Below are positions 53,474 through 62,579 of a stretch of DNA of 64,000 bases, piece by piece. The notes beneath the pieces were generated by a model, which was not told the origin of the DNA, did no database searches, and saw only the letters and a program-made list of their open reading frames with translations. The stretch comes from Anaerolineales bacterium (lineage in GTDB: Bacteria > Chloroflexota > Anaerolineae > Aggregatilineales > UBA2796). Made by a program: the position numbers and the translations under genes. The stretch covers positions 62,001 through 126,000 of the forward strand of contig JABTTZ010000003.1 of the NCBI GenBank assembly GCA_015075625.1, read 5' to 3'. Position 1 is the first letter of the stretch. Every line of letters begins with the position of its first letter.

Positions 53474-54385
53474 CTAAATAAACCGCTCAATCTGCGCTTT
53501 GGTGACGAGGGCTTGCAGCCACGCCTCAAAAGCCGTCTCGCTCAGGCGAAAACATGTTTCCTGATCGATAGGACGATCTGACGCCCGTTCAAGCGTCTGG
53601 ATGATATGATAACCCAACTCGCTCTTTACGGGGGCGCTGAATGTATTCATTGGTTGGGTAAAGGCGGTATCTTCCACAATGGGTTGAAGCAACTGCCCCC
53701 GCGCAAACCAACCAAGATCGCCGCCCACGTCGCGCGTCGTCACGTCCAACGAGAACTGCCTTGCTAGGGCAACAAAATCGCCGCCCTTCATCAGTTGATC
53801 GTACAATGCTTTCGCCACACTTTCCTCTAGAACGAGGATATGCCGCGCCCGAACTTGCTCCACCGCAAGGCAGGTGTTCGCTGTGACAACATCGCGCATT
53901 TTTTGGGTGATCAGCGCCGAGCGCAAAACGCCCCGAAAATCGTCCTCGCTAAGGCGATCCGCCGCCAACTGTGCCAGCCAGTTTTCGCGGTTTCCGGCAA
54001 TACCGACCATCACGGCGATTTCGGCGTCCACTTCCGCCTCCGTCACTGTAATCTGCTGAATGGCTGCCGCTTGCTCAATCAACACCTGCTGGATGAGCGT
54101 CTCTAGGACAATAGCGCGAAAGGCGGGGAGATCAAGGGGCGGCGCTTCTCCGGCGAAACTTAAGCCTTCCAAACGCCGATTCGTCTCGTGATCGAGGGTG
54201 GACATCAAAATTGCTTGTCCGTTCACCGTTGCCGCAACGGGATCAGGTGTCCCTTGCGCCGCCGCCAAACGAGGATAGCCCACAATGGACACAGCGAGAA
54301 GAAACATCCCCACCCCAATCACGGCGCGGGTTAGGAAACGAACGGTCAAGGCTGAGGCTGCGATTCGGTAAAGGGTGAGATTCAA
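53474..54385 (-). CDS. Extracytoplasmic parvulin-type peptidyl-prolyl isomerase (PrsA/SurA-like)
   Basis: A 303-residue exported protein: signal/anchor (VGMFLLAVSIVGYPRLAAAQG), a SurA-N-like helical domain (NGQAILMSTLDHETNR), and a parvulin domain with RARHILVLEES, GGDLGWFARGQL and ELGYHIIQTLER. Parvulins help fold secreted proteins, and the proline-rich stalk proteins encoded right after it are plausible clients (inference from position). It is the first gene of that four-gene minus-strand run. Confidence 0.85.
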   Translation of the reverse strand: MNLTLYRIAASALTVRFLTRAVIGVGMFLLAVSIVGYPRLAAAQGTPDPVAATVNGQAILMSTLDHETNRRLEGLSFAGEAPPLDLPAFRAIVLETLIQQVLIEQAAAIQQITVTEAEVDAEIAVMVGIAGNRENWLAQLAADRLSEDDFRGVLRSALITQKMRDVVTANTCLAVEQVRARHILVLEESVAKALYDQLMKGGDFVALARQFSLDVTTRDVGGDLGWFARGQLLQPIVEDTAFTQPMNTFSAPVKSELGYHIIQTLERASDRPIDQETCFRLSETAFEAWLQALVTKAQIERFI

Positions 54386-54546
54386 GCAGGATTACTCCCC
54401 AAAAAGGATGCGCTGGACGACGGCGCAAGTATAGCGCGGCATAGCATCCATGCAAGCGGCACTACTGCATTGCCAGAGTGCGGCACTCTATGAGCGTTGG
54501 GGGTTCTGTTCTGTCCGGTTGCCGCACCCCTTAGTGTTTACATTGT

Positions 54547-55785
54547 TTACAGCCCTTCCTCAAGAGCGACCAAATCATCCCATGTTTCGCGGCGACGTGC
54601 TATCCGCCACTGCCCCCCTTCGGCAACGATCTCTGGTGGGCGGGGACGGGCGTTGTAGGTTGACCCCATCACCGCTCCATACGCTCCGGCGTGCAGCACA
54701 GCTAAAATATCCCCTTCCTTCAGAGGATGGAGGGCTACCCGCGCCCGCAGCACATCGGCGCTCTCGCACACCGGACCAACAATTTGGGTGGGGATCAACG
54801 TAGAATCAGCCATACCCTGACGTTCATAAAGGGGTAAGACGCCGTGTGTTGCTCCGTAGAGCGCCGGACGAATCAACTCCGTCATGCCGCCGTCGGTGAC
54901 GGCAAGGCACGCCACATCGCCTCCGCCGGGCTTTAGGTATTGCACCGTGATCAGCAGGACACCCACATCAGCAGCGATGTACCGCCCGGGCTCAAGGATC
55001 AGATGGATGGTTCGCCCACGCAGCAGGGGGCGAACCGCCTCGGCAAAGGTCTCGATTGAGGGGACGCTCTCGCCCATATAGGCAACGGGAAAGCCCCCCC
55101 CTAAATCAAGCGTGTGAAGAAAGGGGTGTGCCTCAAAAAGAGGTAAGACTGCCTGAAGTGCTTCCGCTGTTCGTGTCGCATTGCCCACCTGACTGCCAAT
55201 ATGGATGTGCAGTCCAGCAATATCAAGGTGCGTCCGCAGGGATTCATCCGCCAAGATCGCCTTTGCCTCGTCAAGGGCGATCCCAAACTTGGAGGCGGCG
55301 TGACCGGTATCAATGTAACTGTGGGTATCGGCGTGAACATCGGGGTTCAGGCGCAGGGCGACGCGGGGGTGCTTGCCCGCTGCTTGTGCTACCGCTGCCA
55401 AACGGCGGAATTCGCCGCTACTCTCCACGTTGATCCAGCCAATGCCCATACCTACTGCGTACTCAAGTTCGGCGCGTGTTTTCCCGACGCCAGCAAAAAC
55501 AATCTGGTCGGGACGCGCCCCCCCCCGCCGCGCCCGAAAAATCTCTCCGGCAGAGACGGCATCTAGCCCGCAGCCCATGCCTACCAGCGCCCGAATCAGA
55601 GCAAGATTGGCATTTGCCTTCAGGCTGTAATGGATCTCCGCTTCAGGAAATGCCGCCTGTAAGCGGCGGACATTTTCTCCCACTCGATCTAGGTCATAGA
55701 TGTAGCAGGGTGTCCCCACCGCAGAGGCAATCGCTGCCAGCGAAACGCCGCCAGCGTGCAGCACCCCTTCGTGATAGGCGATCAT
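54547..55785 (-). CDS. lysA: Diaminopimelate decarboxylase
   Basis: Last step of lysine synthesis, PLP-dependent, 412 residues. The PLP-Lys lies in IHYSLKANANLALI; HIGSQVGN, LDLGGGFPV, the PLP-phosphate loop EPGRYIAADVG and the CESADVL and GAYGAVMGSTYNARPRPPE blocks at the dimer active site all match. Its start overlaps the preceding alpha/beta hydrolase gene by four bases (ATGA), so coupling is likely. Confidence 0.95.
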   Translation of the reverse strand: MIAYHEGVLHAGGVSLAAIASAVGTPCYIYDLDRVGENVRRLQAAFPEAEIHYSLKANANLALIRALVGMGCGLDAVSAGEIFRARRGGARPDQIVFAGVGKTRAELEYAVGMGIGWINVESSGEFRRLAAVAQAAGKHPRVALRLNPDVHADTHSYIDTGHAASKFGIALDEAKAILADESLRTHLDIAGLHIHIGSQVGNATRTAEALQAVLPLFEAHPFLHTLDLGGGFPVAYMGESVPSIETFAEAVRPLLRGRTIHLILEPGRYIAADVGVLLITVQYLKPGGGDVACLAVTDGGMTELIRPALYGATHGVLPLYERQGMADSTLIPTQIVGPVCESADVLRARVALHPLKEGDILAVLHAGAYGAVMGSTYNARPRPPEIVAEGGQWRIARRRETWDDLVALEEGL

Positions 55786-56537
55786 GACTTATCCACGTCC
55801 TTCAAAAAGGCGCGGTAGGCGGCAATGAATGCCTCTGGCTGCTCACTATGAATGGCATGACCAGCCCCTTTGAACGCCTCCAAACGGCGGATCATCTTTT
55901 CCCGTGCGGCTTGGCGGATGAACCGCTCTCCGGCAACGATGGGGTTCAACGTGTCATGCTCGCCAAGCATCAAAAACAGCGGGCAGAGGATTTCCGAGGC
56001 ACGCCCCAAACTGAGATCGCCGCCCGCCTCAATCATGGCGGCGAACCCTTCCACCCACGCCCGATGCCAACTGTACACATCCTGTCCGGGATGCTTTGCC
56101 TCTAAGCTGGTGTCAAACCAACTGGGCATTTTGCCCTGCCGAGCGCGTTGGGCGGCATCCAAGCCAAACGCGCCCACAGCCCCCCATGCCATCACCGAGC
56201 GGCATAAATCAGGGCGCATAATGGGCATCAGCAGCGCCACCTCGCCGCCATCGCTAAAGCCGGCAATATGGACATCCTTCAGGCTGATTTCATCGAGAAA
56301 GGCGCACATGACGCCCGCATCCCGAAAGTAAAAATCCTGGGGAAAGGTGCGGTGGGGGGGGACACTGTTTCCATAGCCCGGGAGGTCAGGGAGAATACAC
56401 TGATACTCTGGCAGGGATTCAGCAACGGAGAGTAGATCGCGCCCGACATCCGTCCAGCCATGCATAAGCAGCAGCGGACGCCCCTCCCCAACGGTTTGGT
56501 AGTAAATGGTGTGATTGAGTGCTTCGATGGTTGGCAT
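55782..56537 (-). CDS. Alpha/beta hydrolase
   Basis: A 251-residue hydrolase. HGW (LLLMHGWTDVGRD), the nucleophile-elbow-like GFSDGGEVALL with Ser in G-F-S-D-G, and a C-terminal GAGHAIHSEQPEAF His complete the triad. The substrate could be an ester, lactone or similar; not deducible. The ATG at 56537 begins the conserved PTIEALNHTIYYQ; an ATG at 56570 adds 11 residues. Confidence 0.85.
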   Translation of the reverse strand: MPTIEALNHTIYYQTVGEGRPLLLMHGWTDVGRDLLSVAESLPEYQCILPDLPGYGNSVPPHRTFPQDFYFRDAGVMCAFLDEISLKDVHIAGFSDGGEVALLMPIMRPDLCRSVMAWGAVGAFGLDAAQRARQGKMPSWFDTSLEAKHPGQDVYSWHRAWVEGFAAMIEAGGDLSLGRASEILCPLFLMLGEHDTLNPIVAGERFIRQAAREKMIRRLEAFKGAGHAIHSEQPEAFIAAYRAFLKDVDKS

Positions 56538-56721
56538 GAGGACACCTAATGAGTTCATAATGGTCTTCATTATAGATCAAGGCGCTATCACGCCAATCTC
56601 TCAATTTTGAGGGGAAACAAAGGACGGATGGGCGGTTTCGTGCCTTGCCCCTTACCCCATTCCGTAGGAACGCCCCCTAGAGTGTCCGGCGGGCGGTGGT
56701 GTTGGAGCCGCTCAGGTCTAT

Positions 56722-58281
56722 TTAGCCCGATTCCGCCTCGGACATACTTTCCGCAAGGGCAATCAGAGCAGATTCCGCTGCCGCCAAGCGTGTCGTTTCG
56801 CCCTCCACCCATCCGCGCAGCGCGTCTGCCAGCGCCCGCCCTTCAGCAATCATGGGCGTCACCGAGGTGGGGCTTGCCCCTCCCAGTCCCCTTCGGCTAG
56901 CGACAATGCGCAGCGGGTCCTGGGCGTCGCGGACGGCATCAGCGGGGAGGGCGAGCGTCCGCCCAATGGTTACCTGCGCTGCCGCATCAAGCGCCTCGGT
57001 GGTGAGGATCGGATCGCTCTCGGTGGGGATGCCCATCTCCAGCATGGTGCGGATCGCGTAGCCAATAACCTTATGCGCCGTGCGTGGATCAAGCCCCGCC
57101 GCCTCGCTGAGGTAATCGCCCAAATCGGTTGCCCCGCTGAAACCCGCCCCTGCCCGCGCCGACAGCCGCTCCGTGTGAAACTCTGCCCGTTTCAGAAGCC
57201 CGCTCATCAGGCTGATCACCCGCGTTGTTAGGTCAAGGGCGCGGGGGACTTCGCCATAGGGAAAGAGGCGATTATCCGGCTGCCCAGAGGGGGTCATGTT
57301 CGTAGCAATCACGCTCTGCAAAATGGTTGGGACATGCCGCGCCGCCCCGCGCACATAGGCAAGGCTGTAGGGGTTTTTCTTCTGGGGCATGATCACACTC
57401 GTCCGCGAGTGGGCGTCGGCAAGCGTCAGATAGCCGAATTCTTCGGTGGCAAAGAGGTACAAATCCTCGGCAAGGCGATCCGCTGTGACAAGCATCGCCA
57501 CCGCCGCCGCCAAAATCTCTACTGGAATATCGGCTTGCCACATGGCATCCCGCGTATGGGTGATCACTCCCCCAAAGCCAAGCAGCGCCGCCACCCGCCC
57601 GCGATTCAACGCCAAGCGTGAGCCATTCACACTGCCGCCCCCCGCCGCACACTCGTTGGCGTTGGCATAGGCGCTCTGCACCCGCCGCATATCCCGACAC
57701 AAGGGCATGGCAAAAGTCAGCAGGTAATGGGCAAGCGTAGTTGGGTGCGCTTTTTGGAGGTAGGTGTAATCGGGCATGAGCGTCTCGCGGTGGCGCTCTG
57801 CCAGTGTGCAGAGTGTCGCCAAGAGATCGCCCAACGCCCCCGCCAGCTTGAGCAGCCCCTCCCGCACGACAATTTGGTAGCCAACGGTGGAGGATTCCCG
57901 CCGCGCCCGCCCCGCCCGCAGCCAACCATCAAACCCCTGTTCACGCTCGGTCGGGGGCATCACCTCGCGTAGTTTCTGCTCCCGATTTGTGTAAATATCA
58001 CCAAAGATGGGGTCGTAGGGAAATTCATCGGGTGGAATCGCGTGAAGAGTGAGTAGCCCTCGGAGCAACGCCGCCCCCGCATCTTGGGGGAGCAAGCCTT
58101 CTTCCTTGAGCATAATCACGTAGGCTAGGTCGGTTAGGCTCATCGCCTGATAAAGGAGCGGACCATCCCCGACCTCGTGGGCAAAGGCGGTATTTAGAAG
58201 TTCTTCGGCGGGCTGTTCCTTCAGGCGTGAGCCAACGCCCATATGCCCGCTCTGCCGTGCCTTATCGCGGTTATCGGTCAT
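56722..58281 (-). CDS. argH: Argininosuccinate lyase-family protein
   Basis: A 519-residue member of the fumarase/aspartase superfamily. The SxIMPQKKNPYSLAYVRG signature with the catalytic-type Ser and the EDLYLFATEEFGYL block are like ArgH. However the usual GAGALAGTTLPIDR loop reads GGGSVNGSRLALNR, and the protein is about 50 residues longer than typical ArgH. It may be a true ArgH of this lineage or a lyase with another substrate. No argG lies nearby. Confidence 0.75.
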   Translation of the reverse strand: MTDNRDKARQSGHMGVGSRLKEQPAEELLNTAFAHEVGDGPLLYQAMSLTDLAYVIMLKEEGLLPQDAGAALLRGLLTLHAIPPDEFPYDPIFGDIYTNREQKLREVMPPTEREQGFDGWLRAGRARRESSTVGYQIVVREGLLKLAGALGDLLATLCTLAERHRETLMPDYTYLQKAHPTTLAHYLLTFAMPLCRDMRRVQSAYANANECAAGGGSVNGSRLALNRGRVAALLGFGGVITHTRDAMWQADIPVEILAAAVAMLVTADRLAEDLYLFATEEFGYLTLADAHSRTSVIMPQKKNPYSLAYVRGAARHVPTILQSVIATNMTPSGQPDNRLFPYGEVPRALDLTTRVISLMSGLLKRAEFHTERLSARAGAGFSGATDLGDYLSEAAGLDPRTAHKVIGYAIRTMLEMGIPTESDPILTTEALDAAAQVTIGRTLALPADAVRDAQDPLRIVASRRGLGGASPTSVTPMIAEGRALADALRGWVEGETTRLAAAESALIALAESMSEAESG

Positions 58282-58370
58282 ACCCCTATCACCCTGTGAT
58301 CACCTTATGAGGACGCCTCGCCGGAAACGTCGTGAGGCTGTCGCTGATTGCGGCTGATAAGGGGACTATT

Positions 58371-58730
58371 CTAGACCGCCGCCCGCACCTCACGCAACCG
58401 TTGGAGGTAGGTTTGCAGTGTTGCGATCACCGCCTCAAAGGGGACGGTGACGTGATCGCGGTATGTTTCCACCCCTAAGTTGGATATTTCAGGGCGATCC
58501 AAGTAGATGTTGTAATAGCCCGCCCCTTCAAAATCAAGATGGACTCGTTGGCTGGTGTTGTGGGGGGAAAGCGTCAGCGTCAGGTGCGTCAAGCCCGGCT
58601 CTATATCAGCGAACATGGGCGCGTTTTGCAGCAGGGGGATCACCTTCAGCAGCGCCATGACATAGGGGGCGTAACGGGTGTTATGGAGTAAGAGATTGAG
58701 GTATTCCGTAATGCGCGACCAGTCTTTCAT
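58371..58730 (-). CDS. Hypothetical protein
   Basis: A 119-residue protein that I do not recognise. It begins with a helical WSRITEYLNLLLHN segment, has a beta-rich middle (LTHLTLTLSPHNT, HLDFEGAGYYNIYL) and a C-terminal helix. No membrane span or signal. Upstream gene is the response regulator at 58847; downstream is the lyase gene; all on the minus strand. Confidence 0.6.
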   Translation of the reverse strand: MKDWSRITEYLNLLLHNTRYAPYVMALLKVIPLLQNAPMFADIEPGLTHLTLTLSPHNTSQRVHLDFEGAGYYNIYLDRPEISNLGVETYRDHVTVPFEAVIATLQTYLQRLREVRAAV

Positions 58731-58846
58731 GGGATGTTCCTTTGCGGCAGCACAAGCGAACGGGACGAGTATATATAGCGGTTGGCTCTAGCCCGCTGTC
58801 ATTCCAGCGGGAGAAAAAACGGATATAGTGTGGGGCATCAGATCCC

Positions 58847-59515
58847 TTAGCGCCGCAAAAAATCAATGCTGACGGTGTAACCCCGTCCATGTGCCGAGAT
58901 GATGATTTTCGGGCGGTCTGGGTCGCGTTCGATTTTGCGCCGCAGGTTGCGAATATGGTTGCGGACGAGCGCCGGATCGCCATCGCCGTGCGGGTAATGC
59001 CACACCACATGAAGGAGATCAAGGGCGGTCAGATATTCCCCCCGCCGCTGGCAAAGCATATCCAGCAGATCGAATTCAGTGGGCGTTAGATCAACTATGT
59101 TGCCATCTAGACGCGCCGAACGGGAGGCTGTGTCAAGGTGCAGCGGTGGGACACGGCCCGATACCCCACGCCGCAAGAGCGCCCGCACCCGTGCCGCCAA
59201 CTCCCGCCCATTGATCGGCTTCCGTAGGCAATCATCGCCACCAGCATCCAAACAGGCAGCAACACTCTCCCCATTCGATTCCTCGATCAGGCACAAAATG
59301 GGCATCCGGTTGTACCCACCCATCGTCCGCAACCGGGCGCATATGGTGGCACAGTCATAGCGCATTCCACCACTATCCACAATGGCAAGGGCAGGGGACT
59401 CGGACGGCAAGGCATCCAAGTGGAGCGCATGTCTTGTGCGGAAATCCCCTCCTAGTGATCCCTGGAGGGTTTCAACAAAAGGTTTATCCCCGCTGACGAT
59501 CAAAATAGTCGCCAT
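58847..59515 (-). CDS. OmpR-type regulator with a degenerate receiver domain
   Basis: A 222-residue receiver plus winged-helix protein. Phospho-Asp47 and Lys99 remain, but the Mg-binding acidic pair is S8-G9 (in ILIVSGDKP) and the conserved Thr/Ser near 78 is lost (LCLIEES). So phosphorylation is doubtful, and it may bind DNA constitutively or sense something else. The winged helix is normal (LTPTEFDLLDMLCQRR, HGRGYTV). The ATG at 59515 starts the domain. Confidence 0.88.
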   Translation of the reverse strand: MATILIVSGDKPFVETLQGSLGGDFRTRHALHLDALPSESPALAIVDSGGMRYDCATICARLRTMGGYNRMPILCLIEESNGESVAACLDAGGDDCLRKPINGRELAARVRALLRRGVSGRVPPLHLDTASRSARLDGNIVDLTPTEFDLLDMLCQRRGEYLTALDLLHVVWHYPHGDGDPALVRNHIRNLRRKIERDPDRPKIIISAHGRGYTVSIDFLRR

Positions 59516-59640
59516 GCCCGTGCGTACCTCAGTGGGATTTTCCAGAGTTGGTGCAGTGTACTGTGATGCTATCATGATTTGAAGTATAGAGGATTATCCT
59601 ATGCATTATTGTGAAAAGTTTGTGAATTCTAAATAGGGAA

Positions 59641-60720
59641 TTACCCCAAAAAACGAATTCTGTAAATTTTCCCCTGCGCCACACCAATATAAAGCCAGCC
59701 GCGCCCATCGATGGCAAGCCCCGTCAGGCGATAGGGGTAAAAACTCGTGCGGATCAGCGCCGCATCAGAGGGGGTTCGCCCGGTGACGGGTAAAAAGCGT
59801 TCGCTGCGGCGGGTAGCCAGATCAAGGCTGATAATCTCGTAGCCAGCAATTTCTGGGGCGTTCCACGATCCGGCAAGGGCAACCATCAAACGCCCTTGCA
59901 GCGCCGGAAACGATGCGCCGTCATAGATCATCATGCCCATGGGGGCGCTTTGCGGGGGCAAGGTGATGAATGGCTCACCGAGGGGGTAAGGTGGCGTCCC
60001 ACTCAGCGTAATTTGGTACATGGCTGCCGGAACGCCTGCGGGCAAATCGTCTGCAATGTAGAGGGAATTCCCAACCCACGCCAGATCGAAGGGGTGGCGC
60101 AGCCCCCTCGCAATCACTTCTGGCGCACCGCGATGGTCAGGATCGAGCCGCAAAAGCGCCCCGCGATCCCCTGCCTCGTCAGGGGGACACGTCTCACAGG
60201 CAACGCCCATCCCCACATAAAGCATCCCGTCAGGGGCGATCCGCACATTACCAAAACCATAGCCCGCGCCATCGGAGGGCGATTCATAGAGCGTTGTCAG
60301 CACCCCTGTGCGGCTCACAGCGAAGATGCGCCGCGTACCGCTGATATAAAAGCGATCCCGCTGCCCGTCATAGGTCAACCCATAGGGCATTTCAGGGAGA
60401 TCGCCAAGAAACGTCTCCGGCGGGCTGAAATTTCCCGCCTGATCGGAGATCAGACGGGCGATACGCCGCCCGCCGGAGTCGGCAAAATAGAGTGTCCCAT
60501 CGGGGGTGAAGGTCAGCGCGGCAGCCCCTACCGTCCCCGGAACTGCCCATCCTTCGGCAAGAATTTCCACACAAAGCGTCTCTGTTGGGCGGAACAGCCA
60601 GCGCACCGGATTCTCACAGGGGAGGGCAGCCCCATGAACAGCTACAGGATAGGCGCACAGGAAACCACCTAAGCAAGCCAATATGATGGCATATAGACGG
60701 CGCAGGTTCTTGTCTCCCAC
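59641..60720 (-). CDS. Secreted six-bladed beta-propeller protein (sugar dehydrogenase/NHL-like)
   Basis: A 359-residue exported protein. After a basic start there is a signal-like hydrophobic stretch (LYAIILACLGGFLCAYPVAV). The rest consists of repeated four-strand blades with 'F-TPDGTLYFADSG', 'IAPDGMLYVGMG' and 'IDGRGWLYIGVAQGKIYRI'. This layout fits PQQ/soluble glucose dehydrogenase or NHL/SMP-30 propellers; the GDH active residues are not clear. GTG at 60720 is preferred since an ATG at 60795 would overlap the divergent gene. Confidence 0.75.
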   Translation of the reverse strand: MGDKNLRRLYAIILACLGGFLCAYPVAVHGAALPCENPVRWLFRPTETLCVEILAEGWAVPGTVGAAALTFTPDGTLYFADSGGRRIARLISDQAGNFSPPETFLGDLPEMPYGLTYDGQRDRFYISGTRRIFAVSRTGVLTTLYESPSDGAGYGFGNVRIAPDGMLYVGMGVACETCPPDEAGDRGALLRLDPDHRGAPEVIARGLRHPFDLAWVGNSLYIADDLPAGVPAAMYQITLSGTPPYPLGEPFITLPPQSAPMGMMIYDGASFPALQGRLMVALAGSWNAPEIAGYEIISLDLATRRSERFLPVTGRTPSDAALIRTSFYPYRLTGLAIDGRGWLYIGVAQGKIYRIRFLG

Positions 60721-60755
60721 CAGTAAACGGGCTATAGTCTGCCCCTTATTGGCAG

Positions 60756-61430
60756 ATGAGCATTGAAGCACTGAGGCATAGTGTGGCACGATCACGGTCT
60801 TTCACTTTCCGGGCAGGCGGGTTGGGCTATCTGGTCGCCTTCGCTGTGTTTTACCATTATGCCATTCGCCCGCGTATTTTGTCTGTAGGGGTGGAAGGCG
60901 ACGAGGCGACCTGCCCACTTCCCGGCGATGCGTTTGTGACGATTCCTAGCTACCAAACGACCCGCGCCCTCACCGTTCACGCCCCGCCAGCGGCGGTATG
61001 GGGCTGGTTAGCGCAGCTTGGGCGCAAGGGGACGGGCTTTTACGGGTTGGACGCGCTCACCAACAATGGGCAGCCAAGCGCCGCCTACCTCCGCCATGAC
61101 CTCCCCCCGCTCAGCATCGGCATGAGCATGGATGGCGGCTATGAGGTGCTGGACGTTTCTCCTGCCGAGTGGCTCGTTTATGGGAGCTTCGGGTTATCCA
61201 CGCCCATTGGGCAGCCCATGTCGCAAACCGTGAGTTTCAACCTTACTCCCCATCCTGAAGGGACGCGGCTGATCCGCCGTGTGCGAGGGTATGTCTTGGG
61301 GCGCTTGGGGAAACCCTACAGTCGCCTCTTGGAGGTGATCGATCATTTCGAGGGGACTGTCCAAATGGACAACCTTCGCACACGGGCGGAGGTCATGGCA
61401 AGCCTCGTGAAAGCCCCCACCTCCCCATAG
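60756..61430 (+). CDS. SRPBCC-domain (polyketide cyclase/START-like) protein
   Basis: A 224-residue protein with an N-terminal hydrophobic span (YLVAFAVFYHYAI) and a C-terminal SRPBCC fold (TRALTVHAPPAAVWGWLAQLG...), which forms a hydrophobic ligand pocket. The GGYEVLDVSPAEWLVYG block is typical. It is probably membrane-anchored with a soluble ligand-binding domain on one side. Function unknown; divergent from the propeller gene. Confidence 0.75.
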   Translation: MSIEALRHSVARSRSFTFRAGGLGYLVAFAVFYHYAIRPRILSVGVEGDEATCPLPGDAFVTIPSYQTTRALTVHAPPAAVWGWLAQLGRKGTGFYGLDALTNNGQPSAAYLRHDLPPLSIGMSMDGGYEVLDVSPAEWLVYGSFGLSTPIGQPMSQTVSFNLTPHPEGTRLIRRVRGYVLGRLGKPYSRLLEVIDHFEGTVQMDNLRTRAEVMASLVKAPTSP

Positions 61431-61524
61431 GAGCGATCCTAGGAGGTGACCCACTCTGATGATCCCCTCATCGTTCATTTCTCAGGTACAATGAGCGCCC
61501 ATGCGAACGGAAGGCGCATGATTC

Positions 61525-62562
61525 ATGCTCAAACTTTTCTACGCCCAACTGCCAGAATTTGCCCGCCCCACCCACCCCGTGATGCGCTACCTTTTACTGC
61601 GCGAGGGGCGAAAAGCCGGACGCGGAGCGCGGCTGCTGCGCTTCATTCTCATTGGAGGGATGGTCGGCTTGTTAGCGGCAATCAGCTATATTGTTGCCAC
61701 GCGCTTTGGGCAAGGGGCGCTCCCTCGTGTGAACCCCCACGAAAATCTGTACCTTGCCTTGTATTGGGGCTTGGTGATTTTGCATGTCCTCTTACGGCTT
61801 TTTGCCCTGAACGGGACGGTGGGGGGCATTGCCGCTGAAAAACAATTTGGGACGTGGGAGACGCTGAAAGTGACAACGGATGGGGCGCTGCTGACCCTTC
61901 GGGCGCGGTGGTCGATGGTCTTTTACCGCCTCGGTCTGCTGCTGACCATTATCACCGTTGCACGGCTGGTCTTTATTGGCGTGGCGCTCTTTAACCTCGT
62001 CTCCATTCAGGGGCATTACCTCGATAACATGCTTTCTGGCACAACGCCTCTTGGACAGCCAAGCCTGATGGATAGCTCTATCCTGAGCGGTGTCCTGATC
62101 CTCGCTATGATGTTCACGGCGGCGCTGATCGCCCCCTTCACCGCCGTCGCCTTTGACGCCGCGCTAGGGACGCTGATCGGGACGTTTACACGGGGACGCA
62201 TCGGCGGCTTGTTGGGGCAATTGTTCCTCATGCTGCTACGGGTTGCCATTGTCGCTTGGGCGCTGTGGGTGGGGGCGGCGGCACTCTCGCTCTCGCCCTT
62301 TCCCGAACTGCTCGCCTCGTTAAACCCTAGCGGGGGGGCATCCTCGCTGATGGGTGTCTTGGGGGCATTTTTCGGGATTGCCGAAGGCGATTTAGGCTTG
62401 ACGGCGCTCCACTTGCCCCATGTCCAGCGGATGTGGGCGGATTATGATAACGGGGTCTTTATCGGGGTTGCCTTCTTGGGCTATGTCTTGCTTCAAGCGC
62501 TGCTGGCAAACCTGATCATGGCGTGGGCAGGGCGGCGGGCAATCCGCGCTGAGAAGGGGTAG
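61525..62562 (+). CDS. Multi-pass membrane protein (permease-like, unknown)
   Basis: A 345-residue protein with about seven hydrophobic spans and polar loops (FGTWETLKVTTDGALLTLRARWSMVFYR between spans, cut here). The loop element 'FGTWE-LKVT' and the general layout resemble integral components of ABC-2-type exporters, but no named family is recognised and no ATPase gene is adjacent. The next gene starts 17 bases later on the same strand. Confidence 0.65.
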   Translation: MLKLFYAQLPEFARPTHPVMRYLLLREGRKAGRGARLLRFILIGGMVGLLAAISYIVATRFGQGALPRVNPHENLYLALYWGLVILHVLLRLFALNGTVGGIAAEKQFGTWETLKVTTDGALLTLRARWSMVFYRLGLLLTIITVARLVFIGVALFNLVSIQGHYLDNMLSGTTPLGQPSLMDSSILSGVLILAMMFTAALIAPFTAVAFDAALGTLIGTFTRGRIGGLLGQLFLMLLRVAIVAWALWVGAAALSLSPFPELLASLNPSGGASSLMGVLGAFFGIAEGDLGLTALHLPHVQRMWADYDNGVFIGVAFLGYVLLQALLANLIMAWAGRRAIRAEKG

Positions 62563-62579
62563 GGTAGGATACAGTCACC

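Noticed and set aside
57272-57925. A 217-codon frame inside the ArgH-like gene
   Set aside because: Same-strand overlapping frame in GC-rich DNA; low-complexity Gly/Ala/His content and no start signal.
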